Source: a virus. From it: 29,654 bases of DNA. The notes under the pieces are model-generated. The model was not told where the DNA came from. It did not search any database and saw nothing but the letters and a program-made list of their open reading frames with translations. Shown in pieces: positions 7,568 through 15,767 of this stretch. Made by a program: the position numbers and the translations under genes. The number at the start of each line of letters is the position of its first letter. The first letter of the stretch is position 1. The stretch is from positions 1-29,654 of IMG/VR virus record IMGVR_UViG_3300023276_000421; one strand, 5' to 3'.

Positions 7568-7924
7568 TTAAAGTTTAGCTCTTTCGGTGGCAATTTCAGC
7601 GTCTTTGGCTTCGAGCCATGCTTTACCGTCTTCTGAAATGACGGCTTCGCGCAATCTTCGCTGGGTGATTTCCGCCTCAAGCGTTGCAATTTCGATAAGC
7701 GCGTCGGCCTTTATCTTCTTTCCTTCATTCAGAATAAAAGAACCTTCATCGTCCAGTGTGTAGTTTCTGAAATCAACAGGAATGTCGTCGTTTTCTTTTA
7801 AGAAAGACTTAACTTCTTCGCCGAGTATCTTGATGCCATGCGCTATAATCTGCTCGTCAGTGAACTTTGGCGCGCAATTCAACGAACAAATAACGCCATT
7901 TTTTAAATATACTAATTTTTTCAT
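7568..7924 (-). CDS. Tail fibre-associated protein with conserved C-terminal helix
   Basis: A 118-residue protein. The N-terminus is a short beta region (KKLVYLKNGVICSLNC, FRNYTLDDEGSFILNEGK). The C-terminal 40 residues form a helix with EIATLEAEITQRRLREAV and WLEAKDAEIATERAKL. A near-identical pattern (LEAQITPRRLREA followed by WLxxxDxQIAxLRAxL) is common in phage proteins next to tail fibre genes, where it is taken to help fibre assembly. The C-terminus overlaps the non-coding upstream extension of the next gene but not its chosen start. Confidence 0.65.
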   Translation of the reverse strand: MKKLVYLKNGVICSLNCAPKFTDEQIIAHGIKILGEEVKSFLKENDDIPVDFRNYTLDDEGSFILNEGKKIKADALIEIATLEAEITQRRLREAVISEDGKAWLEAKDAEIATERAKL

Positions 7925-7935
7925 AATTTTATTTA

Positions 7936-8463
7936 TTAGCCGCCGATTACGCTTACAAGATAGCCTTCTGTGTTTATTTCTGAGTCATGGAAAATCGTAA
8001 AAGATCCAACTGCTCTTGACTTAACAATAACATTCGGATTGAAAGCGATCGGTGATCCATCTCGTTGAGTGATATGCACCATGTAATCCGTATTACTTGC
8101 GTTGCTCGTAAAGGTTATAGTTTTTAGATCAGTGCCGTCGTCGCTTACTGACGTAACGTTCAATGGCGTTCCTGATATAGCTCCTGCAATGGTAAAATCT
8201 ACATAAGCAAATACGTTAGACGACCCGCCGCCCGCCGCAATAAGGGCGTTAATGGCTAAAAGCAATTGTCCGTCGTTGGTCTTGCTTGGGGTGATACTTC
8301 CGGCTGTCAAGACTGCAAGGATTTCGTCTTGCATCATATTCAGCCACCATGCAGGGACAAGAGTTCCCCCTGTCGGGTCTGTATCTTGATACCATTTGGG
8401 TGATCCGGCTGCTGGCTTTGCTGGTTTTATCGCTACTGCGTCTGATGTATCTATTCGGAACAT
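7936..8463 (-). CDS. Tail fibre N-terminal/short fibre protein
   Basis: A 175-residue protein. Its N-terminus has the layout of phage tail-fibre attachment domains: a short Asp-rich lead with KWYQDTDPTGGT, then VPAWWLNMMQDEILAVLTAGSITPSKTNDGQLLLAI, where the W-x-N-x-x-Q-x-E-I helix and T-x-x-xQLLxAI motif are common in fibres that dock to the baseplate. The C-terminal half is beta-rich and ends in a Gly-Gly. At 175 residues it is far shorter than a full fibre, so the shaft may be supplied by the 582-residue protein further downstream. It directly follows the gp48-like gene, the usual place for fibres. Confidence 0.75.
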   Translation of the reverse strand: MFRIDTSDAVAIKPAKPAAGSPKWYQDTDPTGGTLVPAWWLNMMQDEILAVLTAGSITPSKTNDGQLLLAINALIAAGGGSSNVFAYVDFTIAGAISGTPLNVTSVSDDGTDLKTITFTSNASNTDYMVHITQRDGSPIAFNPNVIVKSRAVGSFTIFHDSEINTEGYLVSVIGG

Positions 8464-8507
8464 TATATTTTATTTACATTATTAGCGTGAAGAAATCAAT
8501 CTTATTT

Positions 8508-9086
8508 TTAAGTGAAATCGTAGATGATGTATTGAAATGAAAGTTTAAAATGCTCTAAGATGCAGACAAGCCCAGCATTACCGCATGAAAATAAAGGCTC
8601 TCCCGCTCCCGAGCTTCCCGCGCGAAAGTAATTCGGCTCAACGCATGTTCCTGATATTTTGATTGTCGATAAATGAACCGCGCTATTTAACTGCTCGCCC
8701 GCTCTTGATGATCCAGCCCTAAAAGGCTTTAATGTTTCGGCTGTCACATCAAAACCAAATAATGCCGCGATTTCCTCAAAGAATGCAAGATTCGCATAAG
8801 GGCCAATATTGAGCATAGCTAAAACCATGTCCCGCCGTTCTTCGCGTGTCGGTAACTGTTGGCCGCACAAAGGAAGGCCTAGAATACGCTCCCAATCTTC
8901 AAGAAATGCGCCTGTTTGATCTGGCATCGCTTCAATTAACTTGGCTTTTGCCTCATCGTCAAAGCGTTCAGGCTCAGCAGCCATTCCATTAAAAAGCTTC
9001 TCAAGGTTACTATCCTGCCCCTGCTTAGGGTGTAATTTACCCTTTGGCCATAGCTTGAAATGCGTTGATGTGTAGTCTCGCGCCAT
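8508..9086 (-). CDS. Mu gp48-like baseplate/tail protein (DUF2313, YmfQ family)
   Basis: A 192-residue protein of the DUF2313 family that follows gp47 in Mu-like tail operons. Seen features are the start KLWPKGKLHPKQ, LEKLFNGMAAEPERFDDEA, the core DQTGAFLEDWERILGLPLCGQ, an R-E-E-R-R-D-M-V helix, and a duplicated FRAGSSxAGExL motif (about residues 121-131 and 153-163), a hallmark of this family's C-terminal half. Relatives usually end shortly after a C-x-L-E-x-x-K-P-A-H-T motif; here ILEHFKLSFQYIIYDFT replaces that end. The gene starts one base inside the gp47 stop (TAATG). Confidence 0.88.
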   Translation of the reverse strand: MARDYTSTHFKLWPKGKLHPKQGQDSNLEKLFNGMAAEPERFDDEAKAKLIEAMPDQTGAFLEDWERILGLPLCGQQLPTREERRDMVLAMLNIGPYANLAFFEEIAALFGFDVTAETLKPFRAGSSRAGEQLNSAVHLSTIKISGTCVEPNYFRAGSSGAGEPLFSCGNAGLVCILEHFKLSFQYIIYDFT

Positions 9087-10159
9087 TATGCAAAGGTAAC
9101 AGTCCCGAGCGTGTGAAGTTCTCCGACTGCCGTTGTCTGGTCAGTTGTGGGCGCGGTAAGCGTCCAGTCAGTCAAGCCTGGTATTCTTCCCATTGCCTCG
9201 AGCATATCGTTATATTGCAAGGTTCCGCCTTCTTCGCCTTTTCGCCTCATTAAATCCTGAAGCTCTGCGGTTGTCGCTGCCTGAGTAGTGGCATTGCTAG
9301 GCACTATTGTTACGTTAAACGGGATAGGGTCAGCGACGGGAGCAAGAGCGAAGAACTCCGCGCCTGCGGGGTCTATCGGTTCGATATAGTCTTGAACTGC
9401 CGTAACATCACCAGCTTGAGGGATTCCGTCGGCGTATGTGTCGTGCATTGCGAAATATAAAAAAACCTGACTCCTGAGAACTCCGTGAGGGCTTCCGGGC
9501 GAATACGTCCTTAGCCATGTCCTTGTCACGTCAACGGCCTCGTTTGCCCAAACGGCATAATCATTGTCATTTCCGCCCTGCGGGGGGTTGCGAAATGAAT
9601 CAAGCACTCTGTCGCGTATCTCTTCGGTCGTTTCCTCATCGCGTCCACCTGTTAAACCTGCAGCCTCAACAACTGCGTCAGCGTCAATCCCCGTCGGAGT
9701 GCTTACAAATGTCATTGGCGTGGTCGCCGCCTGAACCGTATCTGATCCGAAATCAATAGAAATAACAGGGACATCTTGAGGGGTTGCCGCGATAGCTGTT
9801 GCGGCCGTGACCTTATACCTCAGTCCGTCAACGGTTTGCAATTCTGTGTCAATTGGAATAACTGAGCCAGTCGACCCCGTTGCTTCAATGAATCCGCTTG
9901 ATTGTTCGGCCGCTATGGTCGTCAAATTCTTGATCGTCTTCCAGCGATTAACAAATTCCTCGTCTGCGGTGTCAGGAAAAGGCTGGTCAAGTATCCAGTC
10001 AAGGACGCCATATAAGCTGTTTATGACGCCTCCGTAAACATCTGACAATATTTTGATTGTCGTCTTTTTTAAGACCTGATCAATAAGGTTAAGCCCCGCG
10101 TAAATGTCTTGGCGAATACGCGTTTTAATTGCTGTTAAAGTCGGTTTACTGTATGGCAT
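9086..10159 (-). CDS. Baseplate J / Mu gp47-like baseplate wedge protein
   Basis: A 357-residue protein of the baseplate J family. It begins PYSKPTLTAIKTRIRQDI and continues through the family's beta domains (GFIEATGSTGSVIPIDTELQTVDGLRYKV). It contains the characteristic segment DRVLDSFRNPPQGGNDNDYAVWANEAVDVTRTWLRTYSPG (the PPQGG-x-x-x-D-Y-x-x-W pattern). This wedge protein links the central hub to the fibre-bearing periphery of contractile-tail baseplates. The length is normal for Mu-like gp47. It overlaps the gp46 stop by 14 bases, and gp48 follows by a TAATG overlap. Confidence 0.93.
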   Translation of the reverse strand: MPYSKPTLTAIKTRIRQDIYAGLNLIDQVLKKTTIKILSDVYGGVINSLYGVLDWILDQPFPDTADEEFVNRWKTIKNLTTIAAEQSSGFIEATGSTGSVIPIDTELQTVDGLRYKVTAATAIAATPQDVPVISIDFGSDTVQAATTPMTFVSTPTGIDADAVVEAAGLTGGRDEETTEEIRDRVLDSFRNPPQGGNDNDYAVWANEAVDVTRTWLRTYSPGSPHGVLRSQVFLYFAMHDTYADGIPQAGDVTAVQDYIEPIDPAGAEFFALAPVADPIPFNVTIVPSNATTQAATTAELQDLMRRKGEEGGTLQYNDMLEAMGRIPGLTDWTLTAPTTDQTTAVGELHTLGTVTFA

Positions 10160-10619
10160 TTTCTATGTCTCCCCATGCAAAAGCCCATTTAAAGGTTTCT
10201 GATTGTTCTTGTGGTCTTTTAATTGTAGCTTCGACTATAATCGAATCTCTTGACTCTGTCGATCTTGAAGCGGTTACGGTTGCGATTTCGGCAACTCCAT
10301 CGTCAATAAGCCATTTCAAGGAACTTGTGTAAGTCTCACTCAGTCCGTTTATTGTCTCGTTTGTGATCTTGGCCCGGTCATAGATCCATGCTTCAGACCC
10401 TAAAGGCTCGTCTTCAAACGAATCCGCCCACCATCCGCCGAGCAAGTCAATTGCATTCTGGATATTGGTTTCAGGCGAAATAGCCGTTCTTGCGTCACTG
10501 AACATGCTAAATTCAATGGACGTTCGCAGTTCATCACCAAGATAAATGTCATTATCGACTATCTGAATATCAGAATGAGCCTTTTCTTTGTCGTAAATGT
10601 ATGAAATATCGTTGCCCAT
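10146..10619 (-). CDS. Mu gp46-like baseplate protein (GP46 family)
   Basis: A 157-residue protein of the phage GP46 family, a counterpart of the gp25-type wedge component. Visible are an acidic N-terminus with IQIVDNDIYLGDELRTSIEFSMFSDAR, the tryptophan-rich LLGGWWADSFEDEPLGSEAWIYDRAK segment, SSLKWLIDDGVA, and a C-terminal RPQEQSETFKWAFAWG strand. All occur in the order expected for the family. It sits between gp45- and gp47-like genes as in Mu. Start and stop overlap both neighbours (TAATG upstream, 14 bases downstream), so the three are probably translated in concert. Confidence 0.9.
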   Translation of the reverse strand: MGNDISYIYDKEKAHSDIQIVDNDIYLGDELRTSIEFSMFSDARTAISPETNIQNAIDLLGGWWADSFEDEPLGSEAWIYDRAKITNETINGLSETYTSSLKWLIDDGVAEIATVTASRSTESRDSIIVEATIKRPQEQSETFKWAFAWGDIENAIQ

Positions 10620-11050
10620 TATTGCGGCCCTCCCGTGTTACTGGATCCAGATTGAACGCCATCATGGACATGAGGAGTAAACGCTATACCTCCTATAGTC
10701 GCCTCAGGCGCGACAATCTCCTTGCTTGAATTGATCTTCGTATTGACTTCAATATTACCCCCATCGTCAAGCTTGATAAGCTTTCCAGATGAATCGTAAA
10801 GCCCGACTTCTCCCGGCGCGAGCGATGGCCTATAGTCTGGATGCTCTACTTTTAGGATCGTTGCATTTCCGGCGCCATTCAAAACAAAGCCAATTACAAC
10901 CCTGGATCCAATCGGCGGCATTGTCGCAATCCCGTAATCCTGAATAAACTCAACGCCTGTAATCTTCTGACCCTTGATAAGCTCAACCTCAGCCGACAAC
11001 TCGCCCGATGCTGATTTTTCCAATTTTGTTAATATACCCCTATACAACAT
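10619..11050 (-). CDS. Mu gp45-like baseplate spike protein (gpV/baseplate assembly V family)
   Basis: A 143-residue product if started at ATG 11050; a TTG at 11095 would add 15 residues deep inside the previous gene. The family pattern is clear: an N-terminal OB-like domain (VELIKGQKITGVEFIQDYGI, then PIGSRVVIGFVLN), PDYRPSLAPGEVGLYDSSGKLIKLDDGGNIEV, and a C-terminal apex with HVHDGVQSGSSNTGGPQ, in which the H-x-H motif is known to bind metal at the membrane-piercing tip. It forms the trimeric central spike. It follows the gpP hub gene with an 11-base overlap, as in Mu-like phages. Confidence 0.9.
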   Translation of the reverse strand: MLYRGILTKLEKSASGELSAEVELIKGQKITGVEFIQDYGIATMPPIGSRVVIGFVLNGAGNATILKVEHPDYRPSLAPGEVGLYDSSGKLIKLDDGGNIEVNTKINSSKEIVAPEATIGGIAFTPHVHDGVQSGSSNTGGPQ

Positions 11051-12002
11051 GACTGCATTCAGTATGCGCTCCCCCGTATGTAAGCGGAGAGACAAGGGTT
11101 AATTTAGTGGAAAGCTTTCTTGCTTTTGATGTAAATTCAATGTCCCGAATAAGCAAATTACCATCAACGCCCAAATATGGCGAAGAAACAGTTGTTAGCG
11201 TATTCACTTCAGCGTCAATGATTTCAGGAATGACAATGTCATACTCGATCGAGCTGCCGTCATTGTATTGCTGTTGCCATAATGCCTCTCGCTCTGCGTC
11301 GCCTATCTCGTATTGATTCGGTTGGAGCTTGTTAAATGGTGCATAACTTGAAGAAAGACCCTCTTGAGACTGTAATACTTTCTCAGCGTTCAGGAATGCC
11401 GAAAATCTGGATTGAGCATAGATGTTGTAATCTGAATGCCGCCTATCAAGGTCGATCCTGATTGCCATATCAGTAACATTCTGACCCTCGACGAATGAGT
11501 AATTCGATTGCTTCGCGCTCCTTGCGTCGGTCAAAACAATATTTCCGTCGCTGTCGCTGCTTGCGAGTAATCCCGCTTGAGTGCATATTGTTCTTATTAT
11601 GCTGGCATTGCTCGTGTCGAAGAAATAATTGAACCGCTTTATTGTCGGGCCGTCTAATCCCGAAACGGTAATATCGAAAGGCTCAGCAATCTTTTCGATG
11701 ATCTGCTTTGCTGTCTGTCCTACGAATTCGCCCGTTCCTGCAGGGTATGAATTGGTCAATCGACCTGCTTTATCCTTGCCGGATATCGAAGTCTTGCCCG
11801 TCTTTAAGCCTGTCCATTGGTCATAAAACCCTGTAATCTTCTTTTCTCCTGCAATAAGGATCTCAACCTCTCGACCTGCCTTAATCTCAGTAGGCACAGT
11901 TCGAGCCTTGAAATTGAAGCCGTCAGAGATGGTTTCCATGCTTTGAAAGACTCTCATCTCGTCAAAGCCTGAAAAGTCCTTGCCTCGGGTTCTGAATATC
12001 AC
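11040..12002 (-). CDS. Baseplate hub protein, Mu gpP/gp44-like
   Basis: A 320-residue hub protein of the Mu gp44 / late-control D group. The GTG start at 12002 directly follows the portal stop. It is preferred over an internal ATG because residues 3-33 (FRTRGKDFSGFDEMRVFQ, then a SMETISDGFNFK strand) are the family's expected first strands. Further features are GREVEILIAGEKKITGFYDQW, SISGKDKAGRLTNSYPAG, AKQIIEKIAEPFDITV, and ICTQAGLLASSDSDGNIVLTDA, all typical. It forms the trimeric ring between tail tube and spike. In Mu it follows gpN; here it follows the portal, so the upstream tail genes must be elsewhere. Confidence 0.88.
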   Translation of the reverse strand: MIFRTRGKDFSGFDEMRVFQSMETISDGFNFKARTVPTEIKAGREVEILIAGEKKITGFYDQWTGLKTGKTSISGKDKAGRLTNSYPAGTGEFVGQTAKQIIEKIAEPFDITVSGLDGPTIKRFNYFFDTSNASIIRTICTQAGLLASSDSDGNIVLTDARSAKQSNYSFVEGQNVTDMAIRIDLDRRHSDYNIYAQSRFSAFLNAEKVLQSQEGLSSSYAPFNKLQPNQYEIGDAEREALWQQQYNDGSSIEYDIVIPEIIDAEVNTLTTVSSPYLGVDGNLLIRDIEFTSKARKLSTKLTLVSPLTYGGAHTECSHVV

Positions 12003-14075
12003 TTAAAACCCTCCTCTTGGCTCATATACTACAACGCAGCGACACTGAATAATATTCTTTGCGCTGCCTGTCGGATCTCCCGGAAATAAAAGCTTTTCGC
12101 CTCCAACGTCAAAACGCTCGTTCATCTCAACTGGTTTTGCGCGAGATAAAACAGCTGTCTTGTGATGCGTTGATCGCTCCCTTCCGTCGTCTGCATCAAC
12201 CCAAATCCTCACCAAATCAAGCCCTGTAGCTGTCGCGCCTCCATGACTGCCGACTTGCGCCGCGCTATGGGTTTCTGTTCTGGCAATTGTAATTGCTCTA
12301 TTTCTGGCAATATCTCCGCCCGTCTTATCTCGGATATTACTGGCTATTTCGCCCAAAGAAAGCCCTTCATCTTTGCCTGCATTGATAGCGCCTTGAATCT
12401 GCTTACGGGTGGTTTCGAGTATGTCCGTCACTCGATCGGTCGTAAATCCATTGACAAAAGCTGCCTTGTCAGTCTCAAATATTCCGTTCTCGTCCTTGGT
12501 TTCAAGGCTTGTGTCATACATTCCCTTAAGGCCATTTAAGACCCTGCGACCGAATGACTCATACACGTCTGAATAATGCGCACCGAGCAAAGCCTCCATT
12601 GGTTCAATGGCTTTTTCCATGAATAGGTCAACATCCATCGTGCCGCTTGAATCTAAATAAGTCTTTTCAGCTTCCTTGCTGGTCTTCTCAAGCTGCTTAT
12701 ACATTCTGTCCGTAAATCCACGTTCAGCGGATTGCATGAGTCTGTCCTGTATAATCTGCTCACGTCGAAGCTCTTCATCTGAGGATTTCGTTTGAACCCG
12801 ATATTCAAGGCTTTTCTCTGTCTTCGCCGGAGCGGTTACGTCAAAAGTTATGGGAATCTTATTTGATTCGATATAAACAGTGTCGCCGCCTTCGACACCT
12901 TCCTCGTCGACCATCGCGCGTTTTTCGTTGATCGTCAGAAATGAGGCCTCATTTGCTCGCTTCCATTGCGCCTCTCTGCGTGGCTCAAGCGATGTAACCT
13001 TACTCAAGTCCATGACGAGTTGAAGATTATCGCCATAACGAGGGACAAGCCAATAATTATACTGCCTTAGAAGGGCCTTACCCCATGGCAGGATTGAATC
13101 ATCCCAAAGGCCGAGCTTTGACTCTGCCATATTATTGTATGTATTGTCGCCGGGGATATTAAGGAGCATAGGAGGGATGCCAAGGACTCGAGCAATGTTT
13201 CTCGCCTGATGCTCTGACCCCATTATAAAATCAACGTCCTTCGGGTTGCCTGACATCTCCTGATATGTCATGCCCCCTTCGAGGAACATAGGTCTTCCAG
13301 TGTTCAAGCTGCCGCTGTAATGCTCTGTCATTCGAGTTTTTAACCTATCATACGCGTTGTCGTCCAACAATCCATTGCCTTCTTTTGGCGAGTAAACAAG
13401 TGCACCGCTTGGTCTTGTGCCGTTCTGAAAGAATCCCATATTCCATTGTTGGGCCTCGTTTGAAATATCAATGCTTCTACCTGCCGCCTGTATTGGCGCG
13501 AATCCGTAAAGATCGTTTGTCGGGCTAAATGTGGGCCAGTGGAGTATATTTGATTTGCCCGTGATTTGATCGGCCTCATGCTGGATCTTGCCAGCATTTA
13601 CACTGTATTCATATCCAGCAATGCCGAACTCGCCCGGCATAATCTTTACTAGATCGGGCTTCAGGAGATACATTTCCTCCAATTCTGCGTCGAAATTATT
13701 TACATCACTGCCGCCCGGAACGCCGTTGATATACGGATTTCCTGAAAGAAGCCTGAAAGCCGCTAACGCTTCCATGAACTCCTCTTTACCTTGTCTTGGG
13801 TTCGGCTTATCAATCAAATCAAGGATAGGGTGATCTTCTATTTCCCTGCGCGTGCTGCCCTGAACCTCGAACAGTTTAAAGTCAATCTGAGCGAAATTCT
13901 TTGCAAATTTGTCGATCGAAGAGAATGCAACGTCATTCAATTCATAGCCCTCTTCAGCTGCGGCCTTGTAGTTTTGCGTGTTGAACACGGGTCTATTCGC
14001 GTTATTAGCCCACCTTAGAGGCCAAGTCGGATTCGATTTAAGAAATCGGTTAAAAAAGTTACGAAACATTCCCAT
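12003..14075 (-). CDS. Portal protein fused to Mu gpF-like head morphogenesis domain
   Basis: A product of about 690 residues. The frame could begin at a TTG (14111) touching the terL stop, but the ATG at 14075 (MGMFRNFFNRFLK) looks like a normal portal N-terminus. Residues to about 420 are an HK97-type portal: LLSGNPYING, then RVLGIPPMLLNIPGDNTYNNMAESKLGLWDDSILPW, the canonical portal motif. After a charged helical linker, residues about 595-690 match the Mu gpF / SPP1 gp7 minor-head domain: ITIARTETHSAAQ, WVDADDGRERSTHH, KLLFPGDP, and a final IIQCRCVVVYE. In most phages this is a separate gene. The fused form would deliver one copy of the domain per portal subunit. Confidence 0.9.
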   Translation of the reverse strand: MGMFRNFFNRFLKSNPTWPLRWANNANRPVFNTQNYKAAAEEGYELNDVAFSSIDKFAKNFAQIDFKLFEVQGSTRREIEDHPILDLIDKPNPRQGKEEFMEALAAFRLLSGNPYINGVPGGSDVNNFDAELEEMYLLKPDLVKIMPGEFGIAGYEYSVNAGKIQHEADQITGKSNILHWPTFSPTNDLYGFAPIQAAGRSIDISNEAQQWNMGFFQNGTRPSGALVYSPKEGNGLLDDNAYDRLKTRMTEHYSGSLNTGRPMFLEGGMTYQEMSGNPKDVDFIMGSEHQARNIARVLGIPPMLLNIPGDNTYNNMAESKLGLWDDSILPWGKALLRQYNYWLVPRYGDNLQLVMDLSKVTSLEPRREAQWKRANEASFLTINEKRAMVDEEGVEGGDTVYIESNKIPITFDVTAPAKTEKSLEYRVQTKSSDEELRREQIIQDRLMQSAERGFTDRMYKQLEKTSKEAEKTYLDSSGTMDVDLFMEKAIEPMEALLGAHYSDVYESFGRRVLNGLKGMYDTSLETKDENGIFETDKAAFVNGFTTDRVTDILETTRKQIQGAINAGKDEGLSLGEIASNIRDKTGGDIARNRAITIARTETHSAAQVGSHGGATATGLDLVRIWVDADDGRERSTHHKTAVLSRAKPVEMNERFDVGGEKLLFPGDPTGSAKNIIQCRCVVVYEPRGGF

Positions 14076-14111
14076 TAGTCGAAAGCTAACGGATATTTTA
14101 TAAAATTTCAA

Positions 14112-15404
14112 TTATAAAGTTCGACCGCTTGGTAATGCGCTTTGCTTTTGGGATAATTCCCATAATGCCCAAACTAGGGCGTCAAACCTGTTCGGGCTGG
14201 CTTGGCCCGGTAATCCAGTATAAGAAGTCTGCTCATCCTCAAGCAATGCAAAGACTCCGACATGATGAACTAAGCCTTGCTCGTATAGTGCCGCGATTGG
14301 TTCAGCCCTTGTCATCTTACCCCTTGAAGCCCACACAGGCAGAACAGGTATATACGGATCTATAAGCTTAATGTTTGCAACGACCAAATCCCCGCCGTTA
14401 TTTACTTCAGGAACTATCCTATCGGCTTCATAATTCTTATACTGACCGACTGAAATCTTGCCCCATTCGCTAGGGCCAAACGCTCCTGACGCGTCATTCA
14501 GCACATAGAAATGCTTATCATATCCCAATCCTACAGCAACAATCCCGCAATCGTCGATTTTCTGCTTCTTCGCCGTGTCCTTGTTTTTGACATTTGGGTC
14601 AAGCCCTATAACGACCCGTTTTAAGTCGGGAGCAACATCAACTCGATAAGGGTCAATCATGGTCGATTGTTTCCATAGGGCTAATTCGCTCTCGTCGGTC
14701 GGCTCCCCGTCATAGATATGCCGATAACGGGCAAGATTCATTCGTTTAAGATTCTCCGCCTTGTCAACGAATGACTGAGCCAGGTTGTCGAGATTGTCCG
14801 TGTAATGCGTGTAAATGTATGTCGTATCTTCGCAATGCCCCGCAAAATCATGTTTCTTATTGCGCTCCTTGAAGAATCGCTGCCAGATCCAGTGCTTTCG
14901 ATGAGAAGGATTCCATATAATAATAATTCGAAGCTGAATGCCTGTTTCTCGAATCGAATTATCAATAGTGTCAAATATGTCCTGATCAATAAGCTCTTCG
15001 GCTTCCTCAATGACCCATGTCGTTACACCTTTCAATGATTTGAGGGCTGCAGTCTGATTGCCCTGACTTGTCCTTATTCCTCGAAAGAGTATGTCTGACC
15101 CGCTTGTTGTGTTGGCAATGCGATCTTCGGTCTTAGCGTGCTTGAAGTGCTGTCTTGCATTCTGGATGTGGCCAGTATCCTCAAACATGTCGATCTTCTC
15201 GAAGAATTCCGGGATAATCGAAAGTTCGGCCGACTTCATTGTCCAGCGAGTATAAAGGACTCTGTGACCTGGTTCGTATGATAGCCCAGCAATAAATGAG
15301 CCGACCCCGTGAGATTTGGCCCCAGCCCGACCAGACGACAATAGAACGTATCTATTTTTCGACTGATATAAGGGCAGAAGCTTGGGGTCTAGTTCGAAGG
15401 GCAT
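14112..15404 (-). CDS. terL: Terminase large subunit (PBSX-like ATPase-nuclease)
   Basis: A 430-residue packaging motor. The ATPase half has a Walker A variant SSGRAGAKS (residues 23-31), in which Ala replaces the usual Gly/Ser after the second glycine, and a Walker B VIEEAEEL (131-138) with the EEAEE signature of the PBSX/terminase_3 group. IIIWNP (161-166) matches the coupling motif. The nuclease half keeps acidic residues at Asp269 (GLDPN), Glu333 (VPEVNNGGD) and Asp408 (NRFDALVWAL), the RNase H-like metal site. Length and order are normal. It starts 16 bases inside the end of a small Cys-rich gene and is followed at once by the portal. Confidence 0.95.
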   Translation of the reverse strand: MPFELDPKLLPLYQSKNRYVLLSSGRAGAKSHGVGSFIAGLSYEPGHRVLYTRWTMKSAELSIIPEFFEKIDMFEDTGHIQNARQHFKHAKTEDRIANTTSGSDILFRGIRTSQGNQTAALKSLKGVTTWVIEEAEELIDQDIFDTIDNSIRETGIQLRIIIIWNPSHRKHWIWQRFFKERNKKHDFAGHCEDTTYIYTHYTDNLDNLAQSFVDKAENLKRMNLARYRHIYDGEPTDESELALWKQSTMIDPYRVDVAPDLKRVVIGLDPNVKNKDTAKKQKIDDCGIVAVGLGYDKHFYVLNDASGAFGPSEWGKISVGQYKNYEADRIVPEVNNGGDLVVANIKLIDPYIPVLPVWASRGKMTRAEPIAALYEQGLVHHVGVFALLEDEQTSYTGLPGQASPNRFDALVWALWELSQKQSALPSGRTL

Positions 15405-15583
15405 TTTTCCTCATACCCCACAGCCGCCGAACCGCAATACATCTTTCTTGCGGCCCAACATTCGACATCCATATGATGTTTGATGTCTTCGCCTGTTACG
15501 GGATTCTTCCATTTGAATTTACACTTCGAGTGCTGTGGCTTCTCGTGCTTGTTGCAGAACTTACAATTTACGCAGAATTTCAT
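15389..15583 (-). CDS. Small Cys-rich phage protein, probable zinc-binding
   Basis: A 64-residue protein with cysteines at 4, 7, 10, 21, 42, 50 and 61 and histidines at 13, 18, 36 and 37. The spacing (C-x2-C-x2-C near the start, a later C-A/W-x-x-R, then C-G near the end) matches a recurring family of tiny phage proteins that probably fold around one or two zinc ions. Its start overlaps the preceding 50-residue gene by ATGA, and its end overlaps terL by 16 bases, so it is part of a coupled run into terL. The function is unknown. Confidence 0.7.
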   Translation of the reverse strand: MKFCVNCKFCNKHEKPQHSKCKFKWKNPVTGEDIKHHMDVECWAARKMYCGSAAVGYEEKCPSN

Positions 15584-15732
15584 TTTACGGCTCTAATGTT
15601 ACCTTCCCGAACAACGCCCCATTCAGTGTAATACTCAAAGCCCGTCGCAGTCGGAACACCCCACCCGATAACAGTCTTAAGCGTTTCGCCGTTATTGACG
15701 AATATTATAGTCTGTCCTTTAGAGTATTTCAT
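15580..15732 (-). CDS. Very small protein (50 aa), unknown function
   Basis: ATG at 15732 opens a 50-codon frame ending in a TGA that overlaps the ATG of the next gene in an ATGA arrangement. This coupling, seen throughout the phage, is the main evidence that it is real. The product starts MKYSKGQTIIFVNNGETLKTVIGWG and ends GVVREGNIRAVK. That is a run of short beta strands with several glycines, consistent with a small SH3-like or OB-like barrel. No recognisable family. It fills what would otherwise be a 184-base gap. Confidence 0.6.
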   Translation of the reverse strand: MKYSKGQTIIFVNNGETLKTVIGWGVPTATGFEYYTEWGVVREGNIRAVK

Positions 15733-15767
15733 TGTTCAGGTTTAGCATTATTTGAGGGTTTTGGCAA

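Noticed and set aside
7552-7689. 46-codon upstream extension of the small fibre-region gene
   Set aside because: It overlaps the preceding gene in another frame; a clear Shine-Dalgarno site marks the ATG at 7551.
11051-11095. TTG start for the gp45-like gene
   Set aside because: The ATG at 11050 gives a normal-length gp45-like protein with an 11-base overlap, as in related operons.
14076-14111. TTG start for the portal directly after the terL stop
   Set aside because: MKFYKISVSFRL is not like a portal N-terminus, whereas MGMFRNFFNRFLK is; however, no strong ribosome site separates the two, so this is not absolute.
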